Part shown: positions 30,280 through 41,339 of the stretch, piece by piece
Layout: every line of letters starts with the position of its first letter
How positions within the stretch are numbered: position 1 is the stretch's first letter
Source: Lunularia cruciata
Lineage: Eukaryota > Streptophyta > Marchantiopsida > Lunulariales > Lunulariaceae
Direction: 5' to 3'
Assembly (NCBI GenBank): GCA_948567375.1
Contig: OX419761.1
Span: 47,308,501-47,372,500, forward strand
DNA: 64,000 bases
The notes under the pieces: model-generated
Told to the model about the DNA's origin: nothing
Database searches by the model: none
The model's input: the letters and a program-made list of their open reading frames with translations, nothing else
Position numbers and translations under genes: made by a program

Positions 30280-30887
30280 TCAAGGAAGAGCTTGGGCTAT
30301 TTCAACATCTATAGCAATCTCTTCAATAGAGAGGCAACCAAGATGTGGAAGCAATAAAGGCAAACCCACATTGAGGTTATCATCATTGAATGAGGTGGAA
30401 GGAAGTTCAAAAGGAGCAATTATATTTGACTCAAGAATAGGATTAGAGACTACAAGGAGCTGCTGTGTGAGTAGAGGTAAGGACGGTAGGCAAAGCTCAA
30501 CATTATCTTCCAGACAAGGAGGTATGGTATTTATAATATTCAAGTAAGGAATATCAAAGGCATTTGGATGCTCATCAAATTGCACATAAGCTGTCCTAAC
30601 AACTTCATTGGTAGTAGGGAACCAGATACGGTAGTTCTTTCCCTCATCATATACCCAACAATGCAACCTTTTTTGCCCTTTGGTGACAAATCTATCACCC
30701 TTGAGGCATCTCTCTGTAAGAATGTGGATGTAAGCAACAACACCATATGCACTCAAATGCCCAATGGCATATAATTTTGTCTAAGCTACATGTTGATGAA
30801 GACATATGTAAGGAGAGCAGCTATTTGGATTGGCTATTGTGGATGATTGATTGGCAATGTAGACTATTCCTCAAATTTTTTAATGCC
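30280..30887 (-). pseudogene. Element E integrase C-terminal part
   Basis: The open stretch 30756-30280 begins SAYGVVAYIHILTERCLKGD and continues with CWVYDEGKNYRIWFPTTNEVVRTAYVQFDE, which matches the end of the copia integrase region (VAYVHI, VGY, YRLW, V.FDE). Upstream sequence to 30887 is degenerate. The solo LTR at 30888 separates it from the core. Confidence 0.78.
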
Positions 30888-31576
30888 TATAAGCTAGCAT
30901 GTCTCTCACTCAAGATGAACCTCTAATGGCTATTAAGGTATCGTACCATGGACTAAGAAGGCAAGGAACCCCAACTCCATCACACTCCTTCAAGGCTAGA
31001 ACTCTAAGGCACCTTCAAGAATCAAGACATTGCTTACTAGTGAACTCAATGAGAGAGAGATAGTTGCAAATGAAAGGATGATGAGTACTTCTTCACCCCT
31101 AGCTTATATACTTGTGAAAAAGTTACACACCAAAGTTATTAATTACTAGAGTAACTCAAGTTACTAGGTCAAGAGTAAAAAATCTAAAGGAATATCCAAA
31201 CACATGGAAATAATCCCATGAGTAGGTAGTCTTATCATCACCTACCAACTAAGTCAAAGATTCCTTCACATGGGCTATCCTTAAACTATAGAAAAAGTCT
31301 GCACCAACAAGGCTTATGGGCCCAAGAGTTCTTACTCTTTCTTCAAAGTCATATAACTAGGAATAATACCGAGTCAAAACACTAGACAAAATAGTGATGC
31401 TCACTCTTTTCACTTCCTTTAGAATAGTGCCACATTTATCTTAGCTAGGACTAACTCTAGCTAATCATGACTAATGTAGAAGCTTACCTAAACTTCATAT
31501 GGATACTATTTCTCCACTACTTGCAATACCAAACTTAATATCCCTATAGAGCATACATGCATCAATGGGTATTATA
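30888..31576 (-). repeat. Solo LTR of family F, degenerate, inside element E
   Basis: On the minus strand it matches the F LTRs (52311-53000, 59436-60127) along their whole length, including TCTCTCACTCA, the TATATACTTGTG promoter area and the terminal GGGTATTATA (F: GGGTGTTACA). It is much more diverged than the two F LTRs are from each other. Flanks TGCC and GGCC are an imperfect candidate target duplication. Confidence 0.8.
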
Positions 31577-32165
31577 GGCCATATGTGTTTGGGAAGGCAA
31601 GGACCAATTATCATTGATTGAGGCTTCTCAAAATAATCACTGTGATATTTTTGCAATATTCTTTTGTCTGTAATGGTAGGGAGCTAAGAACTCATGCTAA
31701 CAGCCACAAGCCCGTAAGAATTCCATTAGATGTTGTCCACCAAATTTATTGCCATTATCAATATGAAGTTCAAATATAGATGATTGATATTATATCTCTA
31801 TAAACTTCAAAGAGTTGAATAGTTGAAAGGGCTTGAGTCTTGTTGGAAATAAACACTATCCACCTATAGTGAGAAAAATCTTCAATAAATAAAAGATAAT
31901 AGTGCTTATTTCCAATTCCAATTGTGGATATTTTCCCATATTTAACATGGAGAATCATTTAGAAGGGATGAGGAACTCTTGTATGGTGGGCTTGACATAT
32001 TATGTGGCTTGATTTTGCCAATTGGCATGCTTTGAATGGCAAAAATGGTATAGAATGATTGACTAAGATGTCTTCTTGTAGGAGTAGTGCACATAAGCCA
32101 TTAATGTGAAAATGTGAAAAGCATAAATGTAAGATATCAATGTCATTAGACAACCTTGGAAGCTA
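31577..32165 (-). pseudogene. Element E integrase core and GAG-pre-integrase remnant
   Basis: GKISTIGIGNKHYYLLFIEDFSHYRWIVFI (31930-31840) matches the copia core start (first Asp in the FIEDFS motif). Further right, 32153-31959 reads LCFSHFHINGLCALL... CQLAKS, the GAG-pre-integrase and zinc region. The part up to 31577 is too decayed to place the other acidic residues. Confidence 0.72.
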
Positions 32166-32599
32166 AAGTGCTTGATGCGTAGCCAATGAAGGTCCATATG
32201 ATACAAAAGATCAATCAAAGAAGGAGCTTGAACCAGGAAATATTTCAAACCATATTTCTTATGGATAATAGCAAACTCTATTTCTAATGGAAGGTGAAAA
32301 ATTGGTCTGATTCACCATGCCGTTGTTCCTTTCAAGGATATCTTGAAAGAAAGTGTTGAGAAAACTAGAAGATGTGTATATTACATTAACAACTATAATG
32401 AGTTGAAAGTTCCCCTTAGGAGCATTAGATTGATGGGGATATAGTGCTCTTACCAAATGAGATGACTTCACCACTACCCATAGGGATAGGAAAGGGATCA
32501 GCGAGATACTCACCAAACATTGTTTGGTCATTGCAAAAATGATGGCTAGCTCTTAAATAATTTATCCACACATTAGAGTGAGCTTGATTCTATAGGTGA

Positions 32600-33159
32600 G
32601 TAATTGCATAGCCAAATTGGACATAAAAGGAAGGAAAAATATAAGAGTCAGAGGTAGGTGGAGGAACTAATGATGAATAACAAGACATTGGCGGATCAGG
32701 CTGAGTATCTCTAGAACACGTTCCCATCCTTCATGACAAAGCTTAAGGTAAGCATAAAGGCACTAGGCTGCAGAATGGTTAGGGAGATGGCAGTCCACAC
32801 AAATCTCAACCTTCCTATGGTGTGGATGCTAGACCCAAGAGCTTGAAGCAATCTGTTGCAATTGAGGTGTAGCATGTAATGGAAAACTTTGTGTTTCTTG
32901 CATTTGTAGAGTAGCTCAATCATAATGTTACTTAGATCTATCAATGACCTCATCGATCAAAGAAGCCAAGGATGGATAATGGTTTGTATCCCTTTGCAAT
33001 TGATCGCATTTATTAATTGTCCAATGCTCAAAATGTGGGTCTAAAATTATTAGAAAATGTAAGACCTAGACATTCTTAGGATTGACAATTCCTAAATTGT
33101 TTGATACTTAACACATAACTCCTCTATTACCTCTCCTTCATCTTAACACTTAGCAAAGT
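32600..33159 (-). pseudogene. Element E gag remnant
   Basis: Open stretch 32953-32711 and neighbouring frames. In one frame the region near 32800 resembles a nucleocapsid knuckle (CVDCHLPNH); the part near 33000 reads HYPSLASLIDEV, typical of copia gag between UBN2-like domain and knuckle. The frame continues across C3 into 45385-45500. Weak. Confidence 0.5.
33156..33159 (+). repeat. Target site duplication of C3 (AAGT), partner 45385-45388
   Basis: Left flank ...GCAAAGT then TGTTGTGCAC; right flank ...CATGACA then AAGTTAGC. A second independent 4-bp duplication for family C. Confidence 0.8.
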
Positions 33160-33262
33160 TGTTGTGCACATATACATCACTACACAATAAACATTATTTT
33201 CAACATCATACACTATAAAAGCACAAGTCACACATAAAATACATGAACTCTAAAGTGCCACA
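33160..33262 (-). repeat. C3 repeat B2
   Basis: Degenerate copy of the 105-bp B repeat, outermost 3' part of C3. Bases 33261-33293 contain a short tandem duplication, CCACAATAACCAATTTATT, between B2 and A2. Confidence 0.75.
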
Positions 33263-33264
33263 AT

Positions 33265-33729
33265 AACCAATTTATTCCACAATAACCAATTTATTCTTCA
33301 ACTTGAATCACACTCAAATCGTATCTTTATTCAATTCTTTGCTCAACAATCTACCAACAATTGGACAGTTATTATAGTCAAACCACACTCACTCTAGCTA
33401 AGAGACTCCATGTGATATTCATGTGTCCTCTATCTACCATAGCCAAGAACTTGAGGCTTAACATCAAAGAAGTGAGCTCTTTGGAGTTGCACTTCAAAGA
33501 TATATCCCTTTGCTCAACTTAGGTTTCCAGCCCTCATGGCATCACTAATGGCAGATTTGATAGAGTGAACAATGCAAGTGACAAGGGGTCCTACCATGTG
33601 ATTAGTAATCCTATCATGAAACTAGACCACCAACAAGTAGTCCATGAGTAACTACCAAATACATATGACTACCAACACTTCCACACCAACATCAAGCAAA
33701 CTAGCTTTGATGCTACAGATGTCATGATA
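33265..33729 (-). repeat. C3 repeat A2
   Basis: Matches C3 A1 (44937-45384) and the A repeats of C1 and C2, including GAGTCTCTTAGCTAGAG and the closing TCATGACAT near its element-5' end. Confidence 0.75.
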
Positions 33730-33731
33730 GT

Positions 33732-33835
33732 TTTCATGCATATATAGATTGCTACATAACATATATCAGTGTCAACATCATAGATTATAGAACACAACTC
33801 ACACATAAGTCATACATGAACTCTTAAGTGCTACA
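33732..33835 (-). repeat. C3 repeat B1
   Basis: A 104-bp degenerate B repeat, separated from A2 by two bases (AC in element orientation). The equivalent spacer is GC in C1 and AT in C2. Confidence 0.75.
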
Positions 33836-33959
33836 AATGCCCTTAGCTCACGGTTAGGTCCCTCTAAATCTGGATAGCCATCTACTCCAATTATGTGATA
33901 TGCCCAATAGTGGGTAAGAAGCCGAGTGCTATCAAACCCCATCGTTGGTTGCATGTCTA

Positions 33960-34212
33960 CAATCTATATCACATAAAGAGCGAACTAACTATAGGTCAAG
34001 TAATTCTAGGACTTAACCATTGTCCTTGAGGAACACACCATGAGAGAAGGAGTCAAACATACTATATGCCATCCTCTCAATTAGCTATCATACACCAACA
34101 TAATAGTAGCTCTACTAGAAGAGCAACATAATATACACAACAAGGCTTCACTTACAAGTGCCAAGCTTGGGTATATAGTACCATCAATGTTTGGGAGGTG
34201 GTATGGTGTATA
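33960..34212 (-). pseudogene. C3 PHD finger remnant
   Basis: On the minus strand the PHD segment reads CILCCSSSRATIMLV...LRGWHIVC, keeping the first Cys pair, the WH-x-x-C part and the spacing, while the CDSC pair and last Cys pair are damaged. It is cut at 34217 by the solo B LTR, with the integrase continuing at 36116. Confidence 0.72.
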
Positions 34213-34217
34213 ATTGT

Positions 34218-36110
34218 TGTGACAACCCGGCAAATATCACTTTTGCGGTAATCGGGTAAGTAAGGTTTGTTCCCGCAGAGATACGAGTCAGAAATGTCCA
34301 AATACGAAGCAAAGTAACAATTTCAGTTTTTCTTGAGTTCTTCTTTAGTCTCTCAGGTAGAAACCACACCCTGAAGAGAGTAACAAGCACTGACTCGCAG
34401 TCTTGTCACAAATTAACACTCCATAATCACAATTTCATCAAATCTTTCCAAACAATCTTGATTGTGATGATTTAGGCTCTCCCAAAAACGGCACTTCACT
34501 GCAAAACGACTTCGCCTCAGAATTGTGTTCTACCCCTCCACTGAAGGCACAACTTCCTCGATCAAAATTGCTTCACATCAACTTCGCACTACACTCACAA
34601 ATGCAAAATACTACCAACACTACAATTCCTCTCAGATCTGTCAAGGCATTGCTTCGATTGCACTTCACTCAGGATCAAACACACAGAATGAAGATCAAGG
34701 TTGTGGAATCCAACATCCAACAAGCACTCTGACTTGCACTTTGAATTTCTCCAAACATTCACAAACACAATTACAAAGTTGATACTCGAAATCAAGCTCA
34801 AGCGACGAGCACTGCTTCACAGCACTTCGCTTTATCTATTCTCAAAAATAATGAACACTGAACAACAATTTCCTGCGAATGCCACTCTTAAATAGTGATC
34901 AAATCAACAGTTCTAACAACTATATCGTTCTACAACAACTGTTCTAACTTGCAGATCCAAAATGACAATGCACCTCTTCATATCTGCCCCTTCAAATCTC
35001 AAATCGGTTACTAATCCGATCCGATGTCTACTTCTTCCTCGGCTTTCAAACCCGAACCCGAAGTAATCTTACTTCCTACTATTCTGTCCTTGGGTTTCAC
35101 AACTCCTAATTCCTCCACTAATTCTAACATTTCTCCTTCCTAATATGAAATTCCTATCATAGTTAAGCCTTCTAAATCTTTATCTCCCAACCCACTCTTC
35201 TCTAAAGTGTCAAATGTCAAATCCGAAGACACATGCACTTCTATCTCTCTTACCTCGGGTCTAACTACTATCAATTCCTTTACTAATTCTATTATGTCAT
35301 CATCAAGAATTGTAATTGAAAGCATGGATACACTATCTACACCTTCAATTTGTAACACACTTTCCCATAATCACTCATGTTACTAACCCAAAGACACTTA
35401 CAGTATGATCTTGCACTTCGGGTTTATTCACTACTGCTACTTCTCCTTCAATTCAGGTTCCATCTTCAATTAGAACTGAAATCGAAGTCATGTGTATCCT
35501 AACTATCTTCTTTCTCTACTCTAACTTCCTCTGATCCCTCTGGCAAAACTCCCAAAAACATCTTCATTGCACTCCGAGGTCCGGCTACCTCTAATTTAGT
35601 CATTTTCATCTTGAGGCGAAGTCTTATGACCCGAAGTCATGTAAACCCGAAGTACAAAGTACGAAATCCGAAGTCACATTGACCCGAAGACACTTTGACC
35701 CGAAGTACACTTACTCCAGAAACTTCAAATGCTTATAACTTCTTCTACAAACCTCCAAAATTTGCGATTTTGGTGGCAATGGAAAGCCCTGAGCAAGACG
35801 CTTCCAACGAGATATAACACGCTTGATTTGGAATTGTGGTCACTGAGATATGGTCCCCGAAAGAATCTTGACCTGCCATTTCTATTTCTCTTTCGAAGTC
35901 TGATCCGAGTTTTTCCCTCCTCTGACACAAAGTAAGATTCTTCAAGTTTGATCCAGTCTGAGTCATTCTTCCTCTTATATAAAATTGACTTCCTAAAGTG
36001 TGATCAAAACACAAGTTTCCACTCATTTCTTCTCCATTTGGTTTCAATTTGGTTTCAGCAAGGCACTTCTTCTTCAAAACTCGTCCAAAATGAAAAATGT
36101 GGGTACCACA
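34218..36110 (-). repeat. Solo LTR of family B, 1893 bp, in C3
   Basis: Minus-strand LTR starting TGTGGTACCCACATTTTTC (36110) and ending GGGTTGTCACA (34218), flanked by a 5-bp duplication ATTGT (34213-34217 and 36111-36115). The 3' 1.2 kb matches element B's LTR closely; U3 is shorter and lacks most of the LTR gene. TATA-like box at 34887-34894. A cluster of imperfect CTTCGGGT repeats lies at 35600-35710. Confidence 0.9.
34990..35358 (-). pseudogene. Remnant of LTR-encoded protein in the solo B LTR
   Basis: 35358-35140 encodes LEKSGLGDKDLEGL, matching LEKSGSGDKELDRL of element B's LTR protein, and further on (about 35130-35015, other frame) the tail FKAEEEVDIGSD. Only the C-terminal part of the gene is present. 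Confidence 0.65.
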
Positions 36111-36115
36111 ATTGT

Positions 36116-37270
36116 GCACATGATTCTTCCAAAAAACACCATCACATTCTTCCAACATAAGGATTCTAGAAGGCTAAACCTCATGCACTCTCAAGATAGT
36201 GTGGTTTGTAGTAACATCAAGTGTCATTGGTGTAGTATGTTGTAGATATAGATAATCACTTGGATGAAATTGATAAATCAAGGATTTATAACCTCCTCCT
36301 TGAATAGTAACATAGCTCTTCATGCTACTCTACATACATACATACATCACTCTCCAAAAGATCTTTATCTATTAAGAACATGCGCTCATCCATACATCTG
36401 GATCATCCAAGTCAAAAACTACAATAGCATCATGACAAATGATTGCAGGTAAGTTCAGATCTCATCCATAGAGTAGAAAGTAAGGAGAGAAAAATGCTAA
36501 GGAGGCTTGCCGGCTGAACCAATATCCCATGGCTAACCAAGGTAACAGGAGATTCCAATCTCCTTGGTGGACTCTTTGCAAACTATACTTATGCAATCCT
36601 CTCTTTACCATCTAAGCCACTCTTTCTACTAAGCCATTTGCCTCAAGGTGATCTTGTGGGGTAGTATGATGATCAATCAAGGCCTTGTCACATAAGACTT
36701 AAAAATCTCCTAAGCACTCTATACACTAATCAGTCAAAACCTTGGTTGGTGCACCAAAATGACTAAGAACCGATCCAAGAATGAGTAGTCATCCCTTCAT
36801 AGAGTTTTCAAGAAGTGTCACCAACTCAATCCACCTAGAGAAGTGCTCCACCATAACCAAACATATTGATGATGCCTCACAATCAATGATAAAGGTCCAA
36901 TAAAGCTCAAACCCCAATGGTAACCCAATCACATGATAGATAATGGGTATAATTGTGGCATAAGAGCATTAAATGATACTTTAACTCAATCATAAACCAC
37001 ACATCTAGAAACAAACTTCTGTACATTGATTAGCATACGGCACCACCAGTAATAACTCTAGAATAAAATATATACATATGTTTTATTCCAAAATGTCTTA
37101 GCTTGTCATGAGCATGATGTACCAACTATGGTCTTCTAAGATAGAGATGGTACTACTCACACTCTACCATCCTTTCATACATGAAGAAGGTGTCTACCCT
37201 CCAATCTAAAATGCTTGGCTCACTAAAGAACATGGTCTCTCTCTTGTTAGCACTAATTGTGCTACCCACA
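36116..37270 (-). pseudogene. C3 integrase remnant
   Basis: Collinear with C1 13400-14540: equivalents of the DQGTEF block (near 36720), the SKWIELV block (near 36820), LDF.GPL (near 36900) and the zinc domain (near 37100) are recognisable at the nucleotide level. No open frame remains. Confidence 0.7.
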
Positions 37271-37559
37271 ACACCAATGCAAAGATATTCCATCACTAAG
37301 ACATCATAATAAATGTCTCACAGAATTGTACTAATATGTACATCCTTTAGATATGTGACCTCAACAACTCCTCTTGTATGTGCTAAGAGAGATACCACCA
37401 AGGCCTCAAAAAATACACATAGAAAGGTAGATGCATGCCAACTTGGCACCATCTCCTTATTTTTCTCACCATGCCAAAGTGCTCCGGTCTGATTGTGCTA
37501 GCTAGGACATGGGTTTCTTCTCAACCCATTTGTATCATGGTTCACCACTCCAAGTCTAT

Positions 37560-38060
37560 GAATAGCCGTGAAATCATACTCCTATAAAATCAGAGCCCAT
37601 CATGAAAGCTTCCTTGAACGCTTGTTGGACTTCATCAAACACTTCAATGGTTGATGATCAATGATAAAGTGAAGGGGTTACCAAATAGGTAACATTAGAA
37701 ATGTTCTACTGCCCATATTGTTGCCAATCATTCTCCCTTATATGAACTATACTTTGCCTCCACTGAATTGTTGGAGTGACTAGTATGAGCCACCACAAAC
37801 TCCTTCCCCTCATCATCCTATTGGGTGAGAATTGCTCAAAGCCCCAACGTACTCCAATCAGTATAAACTTGGAATAGTCATCCTCTTATTGGTCTCCTAA
37901 GAATAGGAGCATATGTCAACCTCTCCTTGAGCTTTATAAAAGCTCTCTCATGCTCATCTCCCTAATATCACTCATGTGTAAGCTTAGTAAGCTTTGTCAA
38001 GGCCTTGGCAATGACACTAAATCCTCTAAAATATTGGCGATAGAAGTTTACCAACTCAAG
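37560..38060 (-). pseudogene. C3 RNase H remnant
   Basis: Aligns with C1 14880-15355: the stretch near 37830 equals the VHTDWS...LG block and the stretch near 37980-38045 the FYRRY...FSAIAKAL block. Frameshifted. Confidence 0.7.
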
Positions 38061-38760
38061 TATGCTTGCACTCTACTCACATATGTAGGCAAGGAATATG
38101 TGCAATAGCCTATACCTTGGTCTGTTGAACACCAAGTCCTCTAGGGTACACAATGTGATCCAAATACTCAAAGTGCTCATAGAATCTTCACTTCCCAAGA
38201 TGTAATTTGAGTCCATGAGATCTCAACCTCTTAAACACCTCAACAAATGTCTCTCATGCTCCTCCATAGTAGTGTTATAGACCAAAATATCATCAATATA
38301 GTACCAAGTAAAATCCAATCATGTTAGGATCCTATCCATAACCCTTTGGAACTTGGCAGGAATGTTCTTTAACCCAAATGGTAAGAACCTCCACTAATAA
38401 AATACATCCTTTCCATGAGGATCAATAGCCCAAAATGTTATCTTGGACTTATCATCCTCCTTGATTGGCAAGTGATGATATCTTGCTCAAAGATCCAAAG
38501 AATTGAAGATCTTTGTATGCACAATCACATCAAAGATCTCCTCCTGTATAGGCATGGCATACCAATTAGTCCAAATCTGTTTGTTGATAGGATAATAATC
38601 TTCACACATCTGCCCATATGTGTAGTTGCCATGTATATCCTTCTTGGTTTGCATCATTGTAGTTGATGCATACTCTCCATGTGACATCTCCACCAAAATA
38701 GACTCAAAAAGATCTCTACTTGGCTCTAAATCAATGCACTCTCCATGTCACTATATTTGT
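38061..38760 (-). pseudogene. C3 reverse transcriptase remnant
   Basis: 38696-38487 reads MSHGEYASTTMMQTKKD..GNYT, CEDYYPINKQ and EEIFDVIVHTKIFNSLDL, then TGA 38487-38489 at the same codon as in C1 and C2. Downstream (38480-38170) the LPFG and YIDD-equivalent region is decayed. Confidence 0.78.
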
Positions 38761-38920
38761 AGGGATGTCAAAAAATTGGTGTATCACTAATAAGCTCAAT
38801 CTGAATACCAAGTCCTCTCAAAGCACCCAAATTCTTCATATTGAAGGCAAAACAACTTGTGTAGCTCCTCAAGAACCTCTAAACTCTTTGTCTTTCCCCT
38901 CTTGTAAGCTTGGGTCCAAT

Positions 38921-39658
38921 GTGTAATACTCTGAGGACAAGAAAAGAGAGAAAACACAGACTTTGCACTCAATCCTCCAATGCCTCAAAGGAGCACCTTC
39001 TCTTTACTATATAGACAAAGAGGATCTCCTCCAAGAAAGCTCCACCATAGGATTAGGCACATAGATAGGTGACATGTCAAAAAACTCCACCCTTGGATTA
39101 CTTACTTGGATGGGTGACATGTAGGTCCTGGTCCTTTTTGGTTGGTCAAACAAGCTTTGACTGGAGGGAATCTTTTAGAGAATCTTATTGTAGGAATCTC
39201 AAAATCACATGGGTGAGGTATAGTTGGAAAGCTCTTGACGAGACAAACCAGGTGGGAGGGAAGGAAAGAATTCTCTCCATTGGGGGGGGACTGCACATTT
39301 TTGAGACCTGATTCATTTGTTTAGGCTTCAAAAATTGCCTTCCAAAGGTTTTAAGCATATTTTGGTTCCTACTCTATTAGTAGAAATCCCCTTTTTCTGA
39401 TATCTCTTTCTAATCTATTTAGTCCACCATTTGTAACATCCTTCTAGATGTTACCAAACCAATTCTCACCTTTAAATCATATGTTCAGCTATTGGTTCTA
39501 AGGTTTTCAAGTCTATTTTGGTTTCTACCCTATTAGTAGAGGTATTCTTTTGGTGATACTTCTATCTTATCTATTTTATCCATCATATATAATATCATTC
39601 CAGATGTTACCAAACCAAATTTCACATCTAGATCATATGGCTAGTTCTTGATATCACA
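38921..39658 (+). repeat. Solo LTR of an unidentified family (H), 738 bp
   Basis: Begins TGTAATACTCTGAGG and ends TTGATATCACA; flanked by AATG at 38917-38920 and 39659-39662. C1 is uninterrupted at this point, so it is an insertion in C3. It contains two direct repeats of about 130 bp (about 39345-39485 and 39510-39640) sharing CTATTAGTAGA and GATGTTACCAAACCAA, and an eight-base G run near 39285. No coding. Orientation is not determined. Confidence 0.82.
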
Positions 39659-39662
39659 AATG

Positions 39663-41330
39663 TCTAGCTCCCGAGTATCCTTTATAATTGATGTAGAAGT
39701 TGAAGATGCACTGATTGGCTGCTGCACTAAGCCCTTAGGAGCAGTAATTTTATGCCCTCAACCACTAGAGTTCCTAAACTCAATGCAAAAGCTCTCTCTA
39801 CTCTGGTTGCAAGCTCCATATGTCTGCTAGTTGCATCCTAAGTAGACCACACTCACCTTGATGGACCCCAAGTAGATCACTCTCACTATTAGCTATTGGT
39901 TTTGTCCCAAGAATACAATACCCACTTGATCCATCCCCCCTAGCATGTGCTTGAATTGTCTTGATTGGCATAAAGCTCACAAATGTCAAAGTGGTGATGC
40001 TTATCAAGCACATCTTACATTGCTCTACCAAGCTAAGGTTCATAATCCAAGTCAAACAATTTATGTCCATAGCTTGACCTAACACTTGATGCCTAGATAC
40101 CTTTGACACTACTATAATAGCGGTAATACTTGAAAAAAAACCCATTGCCCGCTCCTCTCATCAACGTTGAGCTCCACCAATTGCTATAACTATGAGTCCC
40201 AAACAAGTCCAAGACCTACGACTTGAAAAGATGGGAGCTTGGGAAACTCATAAGTGTGAGTAAAGTAGCTTTGGGCTATGCAAAAAGGTTCACCATTGCC
40301 ATAAGTGACCTATCATCCACTAACACTGTTTGAGACTAGTGCCTAACATCCAAAATATCATCAACAATAAGGTGGTCTAGTCGTTGAATCTAGTCATAAG
40401 CACATTCTAGAACCTCTTTAGGTAAGAGGTTCATCCACCCAAGACAAAGATGATGAGTCCACAATCCCACTCTAGCTACATCCAACAACATGGTAGGTTC
40501 CATCCAAGAATATACTTGATGTATACTTGCCACCACTCATGTACAAGAATCACTCATCAAAGGAACATTCTCCAAAATGTAAGTTAGAGAAACAAATTGA
40601 TGAACCTAAAGATGTCATAGTATACGTAACATCCTCCAAAGCATACTAAAATGGGCATCTTGTAGACCCTAAACTTGGCCAGCATGGCTATGTCCCTAAC
40701 ATGGCTATCTAAAAATCACCAAATGAATGGTAACATGCTCTCCAAATCTTGCATGCCCAACAAGGAAATATTTGTTGGTAGGGTCTTTTGGTAATCCTTG
40801 AATACTGACATTGGTAATAACTCAAGATACCAATAAGCAAAGTGTGTCACATGATGTAGAGAGAATCACCTATTTGTCTCATCTCTCTCCATATATAAGT
40901 TTTTTTGTACTCAAATACTTGCTTGTAATATCGTAGCTAGTCCAGTGCTAATTTCACCAAACAACTCCAATAGATATACTCCCTTTATTGGATACTACCA
41001 AGCAATGAGTGTGGTACCCAAAGATAACAAGGTAATAGACTTTGAAGGCTCATCATCACATTGATCTCTTGGTGGTACAAAGGTTCCACTCCAAGCTTGT
41101 TGCATTGATTGATCCACATGCTATTGCAATGTCTCCTCAAAACTCCACTATAGAACATCCAAGGTCGATGAAACAATTGCACTCATACTCCAATCAAAGT
41201 GATCTCCTTTGGTATTGGAGTATTCTTTGCATGGGCATTCCTCTCCAACAAGTCACTAGGCCAAGTAATAGAACCCCTAAAAGATGAACATGATGTCATG
41301 GTCCTTGACTATAGTGAGCCAAGACTACCA
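39663..41330 (-). pseudogene. C3 cytosine methyltransferase remnant
   Basis: Motif I survives as YLLELFGEISTGLATILQAS (about 40990-40930), then YMERDET. Motif IV shows HLVIF...PC followed by TAG (40696-40698), the same stop position as in C1, then GLQDAHFSMLWRMLRIL. Motifs IX and X region lies near 40150-40030 (LGQAMDINCLTWI). The domain is therefore ancestral to the family. Confidence 0.8.
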
Positions 41331-41339
41331 CTACTAAAG

